From Collinsella aerofaciens (lineage in GTDB: Bacteria; Actinomycetota; Coriobacteriia; Coriobacteriales; Coriobacteriaceae): DNA of 64,000 nt. The DNA is taken from contig NZ_JAQLEM010000004.1 in NCBI RefSeq assembly GCF_028209885.1, positions 42,500 to 106,499 on the forward strand, read 5' to 3'. This document shows positions 59,187-64,000 of this stretch, one piece after another. The notes under the pieces were generated by a model, which was not told where the DNA came from, did no database searches, and saw nothing but the letters and a program-made list of their open reading frames with translations. A program made the position numbers and the translations under genes. Each line of letters starts with the position of its first letter. The stretch's first letter is position 1.

Positions 59187-62096
59187 ATGAGAGTCGAACT
59201 TAAGGATTTCCAAGCCGGGGCAGTCGCGACCCTGGCAAACAAGTTGCAGTCGATGTGTCGACGCTATGAGCAGGACGGCGAACTGTCTTCGGTGTGCCTC
59301 GCATCTCCCACGGGCTCGGGCAAGACGGTCATGTGCGCGGCGACGATCGAAGCACTCTTCTTCGGAGACGATGATCTGGGCCTCATGCCCGACGAGAATG
59401 CCGTTGTTCTTTGGCTCTCGGATTCCCCGAGTCTGAACGAGCAGACGAGCGTGCGTTTCTCCAACGTGGCGGACAAGCTGGCAGACAGCATCCTCGACAG
59501 GCGCCATCTGGTCACGATTACCAACGACTTCGGAGCCGCGCACGACATTCTCGAACCGCGCCACGTCTATTTCCTCAGCAAGGACCTACTTAGCAAGAAC
59601 GGCCTGCTCACCAAGGGTGGTGAGGCCAACTCCGGCCGCGTGTTCTGGGATATCCTTGACCGCACCATCAGGGACCCGGAGCGTAACCTCTATCTGTTCA
59701 TAGACGAGGCCCACCGCGGCCTGGGGGCCAATGCGTCAAGTGAGCGCGGCACCGCGACGATTTACGCCAACCTAATTGATGGCCTGGATGGTCGTGCAGC
59801 GATGCCCGTTGTCGTTGGTGTCTCCGCCACGCCGCAGAGGTTCGAGGCAGCTATGGACCAGCGCGCCGATCGCGTGCGTATGCCAAAGGTCGCTGTGACC
59901 CCTCGCGAGGTCCAGGAGTCAGGTCTGCTCAAGGACATCATCGAGTTGCGCGTGCCAGAGAAGGACGACCCAGTCGAGCACCAGTACCTCACTATGGCGT
60001 GCGAGCGCTATGCCCTGGCCTGCCGCGAGTGGGGCGAGTACTGTGCCCGTGAGGGCGAGAGTCCCGTCAACCCGCTGCTGCTCATCCAAGCGGCGGACAA
60101 CGTGAGCAACTCGGCCCTGGCTGAGATGTGCGACCAGATTACGGGCCTGGTCCCCGGTCTTTCCGAGGCGATGTCGTTTGCCAACGTCTTCGGCGAGCAT
60201 AAGGACATCGCGGCGGGAAAATACCTCATTCCCTATGTCGAGCCCGAGTTCGTTCAGGACACCTCGCGCATTCGCGTGCTCTTCGCCAAGGAGGCTGTCT
60301 CCAACGGATGGGACTGCCCGCGAGCGGAGGTCATCTTCTCGCAGCGCAGGCGTTCGGACTCGACCTATATCGCACAACTCGTGGGACGTATGGTACGCAC
60401 TCCACTTGCGCGGCGCATCGAATCCGATGATCTTTTGAACTCCGTCGCCTGCTACCTACCCCAGTTCAATCCCGAGAGCACTCAGGACGTGGTCGACTAC
60501 CTCATGGGCCGCAAGGACGACATGGGCGAGAGCTCCATCGGCAAGCAGAACATCGTTCTCAACCCCGTGACTATCACGGCGGCTGTGCCCAAGTCCGAAG
60601 CCGACTACCAACAGGAGCTCAAGGCGTACAAGGAGAACGAGAAGGCCATCGAGGCGACGCGGCAGGCACAACCCGGCTACCAGGCGCCGCTTGCCGGCAT
60701 CGCGATTCAGGAGCCGTTGGACATGCAGGGAACGCAGCCCTCGCTTGCCTCGGCGGTCAGGCCCGTCGACGTACCGGCGCCAGAAGCGGAGCTGACGCCT
60801 CAGCCCGCAACGGGCAACTACGTTGTAGCGCCTGCCCCGGAGCAACCTGCGACCCCTGAGCCAAGTTCCACGCAGACCGAGCCGACCCAGCCCGTCTCGG
60901 CCGTAAAACCCGTGCCCATGGCAAAGCCCAAGCCGCCCACCAAGCGCGAGCAGTCTTTCACGCACCAGGAGTGGCAGGGCATCCGCACAGCCTTCGACTC
61001 CATCCCCGTCCAGCGCATTCCGAAGAAGGCTAGAAACGAATTCCAGAGCCTGGTTAAGACGGCGACTCTGCTTGTCGAGACTGGCCTCGATGTCAATGCC
61101 GCAGCCGACGTGAAAAAACAGTTCGTCCAGAAGCTCAAGGGATACATCGTTGCTAACGAGGACGAGTACCGCGAAACCAAACACGACGTAGAGGTTGCCG
61201 AGACCGTCAAGATCACGCTCGACAAGCTCAACGAGACCGAGGACCAGGAGCAGGAGGAGGCCCGCACGGACGCCGAGGGTCTCAGAAAGGCCGCTCGCGA
61301 CGCCGACATGCATTTCACTAAGGAGTTTGCGAATGAGTATCGTCGCGCCAACTTCAAGGAGCTTGGGCGGCCCGAGTGCGACCTGCGCCTTGCCGCAGCG
61401 GTTCGCACGCAGGCCATCGTTGATGCGCTCGAGGGCTGGGCGGCTCAATGCCGAAAGGGATACTTCGATAAGGTCGATGGATCTGGCGATTATGACTACC
61501 TTAACGACGTGGCAAAGCAACGCTACGACGAGCTGGCCCGTGAAACCGAGGGCAAGCGTCTCACAAAGATAGAGTGGCCCACGTCTACCAGCACGTCGGA
61601 CGACTTCGCTAAGTATCCGTGCCATATCGTGCAGAAAGAGGACGGCCTCTGCCCGCTCGACCTGAACCCGGCGGAAGACTATATCGTTAGGAACGAATTG
61701 GCAAAGAATCGCACAGTTGCCTTCTATCGCAATCCGTCGGGCAGCATGTCTGCCAAGGCGTTTTCGATCCCGTACATGTCTTCGGTGGGACGCAAGGCCC
61801 TGCATCCAGACTTCCTCTTCTTCGTGAAGGATGCTGAGGGTGTCATCAGACCGTCCATCGTCGACCCGCATGGCGAGTTCCTCGGTGACACGCTGGCAAA
61901 GCTCAGAGGCTATGTAACCTACTTGCGCGATTATCCCGACGTGTTCAAGCAGGTACTCTTCGTCGGTGATATGGGCGAGGGCGTGTACAAGGTGCTCAAC
62001 CTCCTGCGCCCCGAGGTCCAGGATGCCGTTATGGCCTACAGCGATGTCGACTGTAAGGCGCTCTTCTACGGTTCCTTCGCAAACGATTATCACTAG
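59187..62096 (+). CDS. Type III-like restriction helicase/nuclease subunit (Res)
   Basis: 969 residues from ATG 59187, with GTGAGG upstream, 2 bases after the mod stop. It is a superfamily 2 helicase with Walker A SPTGSGKTVM (Lys46), DEAH box LFIDEAHRGLG (Asp173), VGVSATPQRF, and a C-terminal helicase domain (SNGWDCPRAEVIFSQRRRSDSTYIAQLVGRMVR). A Pro/Ala-rich linker spans about residues 555-610. The C-terminal nuclease-like region reads LHPDFLFFVKDAEGVIRPSIVDPHGEF (Asp893). The canonical Lys of PD-(D/E)XK is replaced by a DPHG motif, so the nuclease chemistry is uncertain. It pairs with the Mod protein. Confidence 0.9.
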   Translation: MRVELKDFQAGAVATLANKLQSMCRRYEQDGELSSVCLASPTGSGKTVMCAATIEALFFGDDDLGLMPDENAVVLWLSDSPSLNEQTSVRFSNVADKLADSILDRRHLVTITNDFGAAHDILEPRHVYFLSKDLLSKNGLLTKGGEANSGRVFWDILDRTIRDPERNLYLFIDEAHRGLGANASSERGTATIYANLIDGLDGRAAMPVVVGVSATPQRFEAAMDQRADRVRMPKVAVTPREVQESGLLKDIIELRVPEKDDPVEHQYLTMACERYALACREWGEYCAREGESPVNPLLLIQAADNVSNSALAEMCDQITGLVPGLSEAMSFANVFGEHKDIAAGKYLIPYVEPEFVQDTSRIRVLFAKEAVSNGWDCPRAEVIFSQRRRSDSTYIAQLVGRMVRTPLARRIESDDLLNSVACYLPQFNPESTQDVVDYLMGRKDDMGESSIGKQNIVLNPVTITAAVPKSEADYQQELKAYKENEKAIEATRQAQPGYQAPLAGIAIQEPLDMQGTQPSLASAVRPVDVPAPEAELTPQPATGNYVVAPAPEQPATPEPSSTQTEPTQPVSAVKPVPMAKPKPPTKREQSFTHQEWQGIRTAFDSIPVQRIPKKARNEFQSLVKTATLLVETGLDVNAAADVKKQFVQKLKGYIVANEDEYRETKHDVEVAETVKITLDKLNETEDQEQEEARTDAEGLRKAARDADMHFTKEFANEYRRANFKELGRPECDLRLAAAVRTQAIVDALEGWAAQCRKGYFDKVDGSGDYDYLNDVAKQRYDELARETEGKRLTKIEWPTSTSTSDDFAKYPCHIVQKEDGLCPLDLNPAEDYIVRNELAKNRTVAFYRNPSGSMSAKAFSIPYMSSVGRKALHPDFLFFVKDAEGVIRPSIVDPHGEFLGDTLAKLRGYVTYLRDYPDVFKQVLFVGDMGEGVYKVLNLLRPEVQDAVMAYSDVDCKALFYGSFANDYH

Positions 62097-62162
62097 GATC
62101 GTCGGGATTTGCCCGGCAGACGTCTCGGCCATATACCAGAAGAGAAATAGTAAGGCACGCTA

Positions 62163-62191
62163 AGGCGGCCATCCGTTAGGGATGGCCGCCT
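62163..62191 (+). terminator. Terminator after res
   Basis: AGGCGGCCATCC-GTTA-GGGATGGCCGCCT followed by CTCTTC; no long T run. Confidence 0.7.
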
Positions 62192-62484
62192 CTCTTCAGT
62201 CTTGACCCATGTTTTCCAACGTTTCGGTGGCATTCGCCGGTCATGACCTCGTATCCGTTACGCGGGTGGCACCTCCGCTACGCTGCGTCAAGGGGCCCAT
62301 GAGACCCCGCACAAACCTCCGCTCCGCTCCGGTTGGTGGAGGTCGTCATGGACTCCCTTGACCCGTCTTCGCTCCGGTGCGGCTTTGCAGGGAGCAAAGC
62401 CGACGACGACGCGCGGCGTCGCCATTCGGCTTTGCCCGCAAGGGCGAGATGTTCAGGGCAGCGTGCCCGGAAACGGAGGAAGAC
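62192..62484 (+). other. Intergenic region with long hairpin
   Basis: Contains a long imperfect hairpin (TCAAGGGGCCCATGA at 62287 with TCATGGACTCCCTTGA at 62347, and ACCTCC/GGAGGT inside) and a second hairpin CGGCTTTGC-AGGGA-GCAAAGCCG near 62381. No gene is seen. Such hairpins are common near transfer or replication genes of mobile elements, but nothing here proves that role. Confidence 0.45.
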
Positions 62485-62784
62485 ATGCAGGAGCTGATGA
62501 CGGGGGAGATTGCGGAGGGGCTGCCGAGGCTCTATGAGCAAGACGGCACGGAAGACCCCACGGTATACGTCCACTACTTCTCGTGCGTGAACGGATGGGA
62601 CTGGTGGCTGCTCGAGTTCGACGGCACGGACGAGGCGTTCGGCCTCGTCGAGGGCTATGACGACGAGCTCGGCTACTTCAGCATCAAGGAGATGGCCGAG
62701 CTGAACCGCCAGATGGGGTTCGCCGCCATCGAACGCGACGAGCACTTTGAACCGAAGTCGCTCAGCGCCGTCAGGGGGAGGTAG
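62485..62784 (+). CDS. DUF2958 domain protein (mobile-element type)
   Basis: 99 residues from ATG 62485, with GGAGGAAG upstream. The pattern IAEGLPRLYEQDGTEDPTVYVHYFSCVNGWDWWLLEFDGTDEAFGLVEGYDDELGYFSIKEMAELNRQMGFAAIERDEHFEPKSL matches DUF2958, a domain typical of conjugative plasmids and integrative elements, with no known activity. The gene is 4 bases ahead of another small gene. It suggests the block behind guaA is acquired DNA. Confidence 0.85.
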   Translation: MQELMTGEIAEGLPRLYEQDGTEDPTVYVHYFSCVNGWDWWLLEFDGTDEAFGLVEGYDDELGYFSIKEMAELNRQMGFAAIERDEHFEPKSLSAVRGR

Positions 62785-62788
62785 CTCC

Positions 62789-63082
62789 ATGGAGATGGAC
62801 GAGTTTGACGCCGTGGGCAGATTCGGCAAGTCCCCGGGCGGAGCCGTCGGGCTGACTGTCGTCGTCGAGTTTGAGTCGGGTGGCGAGGGCGGGGCGTTCG
62901 ATATGGGCACAGCTCTGGAGGGGTCGCCCGAACTCGGGCGACTCGTCTCGGACGCATGCGACGAGGCCGACGCCTTGGTGGGGGACGGGGGCGGATGGGC
63001 TGCCGTCCGAATCGGATTCGGCGACGTGGAGAGCATCGACTGCGAGAGCGGCCGGACCGTGCACGTTGCCGAAGAGGGGTGA
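62789..63082 (+). CDS. Hypothetical small acidic protein
   Basis: 97 residues, ATG 62789 with GGGGGAGG upstream. It is very acidic and Gly-rich (MEMDEFDAVGRFGKSPGGAVGLTVVVEFESGGEGGAFDMG, then GGGWAAVRIGFGDVESIDCESGRTVHVAEEG). I do not recognise the family. It is coupled to the DUF2958 gene, so it is probably a mobile-element accessory protein; a DNA-mimic role could be guessed from charge but is not supported further. Confidence 0.65.
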   Translation: MEMDEFDAVGRFGKSPGGAVGLTVVVEFESGGEGGAFDMGTALEGSPELGRLVSDACDEADALVGDGGGWAAVRIGFGDVESIDCESGRTVHVAEEG

Positions 63083-63094
63083 AGCGTACACAGA

Positions 63095-63192
63095 GAGCGC
63101 GGGCATGCCATCGGCGTGCCCGCGCCAGCTATTCCGGGGATGCCTCGCGCCATCCCCGAGCCCCTGCGCGCCAAGGGGCGGTGCCCCTTGGA
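63095..63192. terminator. Cluster of three hairpins
   Basis: GCGCGGGCATGCC-ATC-GGCGTGCCCGCGC (63097-63126), CGGGGATG/CCATCCCCG (63136-63159) and CCAAGGGGC-GGT-GCCCCTTGG (63171-63191) follow one another. They probably terminate both converging transcripts. Confidence 0.55.
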
Positions 63193-63308
63193 ACCTTGGC
63201 TAAGGTGGCTCGGGGGACATGGAGGATACCGGAGCGCGTGCGTCCGGCGGCATCAACAGAACTCAACCTGATGCTTGACCGCTACGGCCTAGAATTCGGC
63301 GGCTTCCG

Positions 63309-64000
63309 CTACTTCGTGGCACCGCAGGAACAAGTGTAGTATGCCGCAGAATCTGTAATCGTAACCGTTTCCTCCCATGCCGCAGAATCTGTAATCGTAA
63401 CCGTTTCCTCCCATGCCGCAGAATCTGTTACGGTATTGTATACCGTATGATATGCGCCACATGCTTTATTGCCTGCCATAAGTGCATTATACGCATGAGC
63501 TTGTTCATTGCCCGTGATATCTGCTCCGCAGCCGTTGCAAATTGAGCGCTCTTCCGTATGGGTCACTGCTGGATGGTACACCTTCTCCGTATGGGTCACT
63601 GCGGGATGGTACACCTTCTCCGTATGGGTCACTGCGGGATGGTAGATATCATACTTATGAACATGCGCCGGGGTGTCATCCTTTTTCGATGAACTGCCTG
63701 AATTGGTGTTTGAGCTGGAGTTGCTGCTGTTGCCGCCACTCGGCTTGCTATCGGATTTTCCTTCGTCTTTCTTGGAGGATGAATTACTCTTGTTTCCAGA
63801 ATTACCGGAGCTGCCTGTGGTCTTCCCATTATCCTTCTTGGAGCCGTTGGATGAGCCGGAATCGCTCTTCTTGCTGTCGGAAGTTTCCGGGGTCTTCGCG
63901 TCGGACTTCTCTTCCTTGGCGGTCTCCTGAGCCTTCTCGGTCTCCTTCTCGACGGCATCGGTATCGGCGTTCGGGTTCTTCTTGATGTTGTCCTCGAACT
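63309..64000 (-). CDS. Repeat-rich surface protein, C-terminal part
   Basis: The minus-strand frame is open from the window edge to TAG 63309-63311, so the start is outside. It begins with an acidic/Lys helix (FEDNIKKNPNADTDAVEKET), then a Ser/Asn/Gly/Lys linker (SSNGSKKDNGKTTGSSGNSG), then three YHPAVTHTEKV repeats, CNGCGADITGNE, and repeats of DSAAWEETVTIT, ending YYTCSCGATK. Paired Cys motifs (CNGCG and CSCG) could bind zinc. It is probably a secreted or cell-wall protein; no LPXTG motif is present at this end. The DNA repeats suggest variable copy number. Confidence 0.8.
   Translation of the reverse strand, partial: FEDNIKKNPNADTDAVEKETEKAQETAKEEKSDAKTPETSDSKKSDSGSSNGSKKDNGKTTGSSGNSGNKSNSSSKKDEGKSDSKPSGGNSSNSSSNTNSGSSSKKDDTPAHVHKYDIYHPAVTHTEKVYHPAVTHTEKVYHPAVTHTEERSICNGCGADITGNEQAHAYNALMAGNKACGAYHTVYNTVTDSAAWEETVTITDSAAWEETVTITDSAAYYTCSCGATK
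63342..63430. repeat. 36-bp tandem repeat in surface protein gene
   Basis: ATGCCGCAGAATCTGTAATC repeats with a 36-base period, about 2.5 copies, encoding DSAAWEETVTIT on the minus strand. Confidence 0.85.
63556..63650. repeat. 33-bp tandem repeat in surface protein gene
   Basis: CCGTATGGGTCACTGCGGGA repeats with a 33-base period, about three copies, encoding YHPAVTHTEKV on the minus strand. Confidence 0.85.

Overview
The window looks like chromosomal DNA of a Coriobacteriia gut actinobacterium, most likely Collinsella (C. aerofaciens group). The evidence is GC-rich coding sequence, strong AGGAGG-type ribosome binding sites, LPXTG-like sorting signals with a class C sortase, a DUF6110/P-type ATPase pair, a type III glutamine synthetase and a fused MurT-GatD protein. 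The genus call is inference from gene content and was not checked by any search.

Layout. 1-7.2 kb: a sortase-assembled pilus locus (a surface protein cut by the window edge, two pilin-like proteins, class C sortase). 7.2-11 kb: gatCAB. 11-21 kb: a DUF4143 ATPase, an AraC regulator divergent from a two-gene ABC exporter, DUF6110 plus a metal P-type ATPase, and a RelB/PIN toxin-antitoxin pair. 21-24.6 kb: tmRNA, a 62-bp tandem hairpin array, a patatin phospholipase, rplM-rpsI. 24.7-31 kb: amino-sugar genes (glmM, PTS IIA, nagB) and a 999-residue BTAD regulator. 31-38.6 kb, minus strand: YhbY, a methyltransferase, UPF0210, and a methionine operon (metF, a stand-alone MetH reactivation domain, metH). 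39-46 kb: glnA (type III), a MITE-like element, tRNA-Glu, MurT-GatD, two TPR-like proteins. 46.7-56.3 kb: iron alcohol dehydrogenase, glycerol dehydrogenase and a truncated relative, ferredoxin, ychF, an XRE regulator, asparaginase, guaA. 56.4-63.1 kb: an accessory block with a type III-like restriction-modification locus and mobile-element type small genes. 63.3-64 kb: the 3' end of another repeat-rich surface protein.

The strongest finding is the modification gene at 57002-59184. It is split by a frameshift exactly at a run of eight G residues, and its promoter region holds an 8-bp tandem repeat (TACGTAAT x3.75). This is the architecture of a phase-variable methyltransferase (phasevarion), here apparently OFF. 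It is preceded by a ribbon-helix-helix regulator and followed by a helicase/nuclease subunit.

Several non-coding element families also stand out: two 134/135-nt nested palindromes at 10980 and 32703 with different perfect arms but the same core; a 62-bp hairpin array at 22411-22680 with compensatory arm changes; a family of short palindromes placed after genes (7204, 11204, 41841, 49186); a 215-bp terminal-inverted-repeat element at 41194; and duplicated fragments of tRNA-Glu and tmRNA that look like integration scars.
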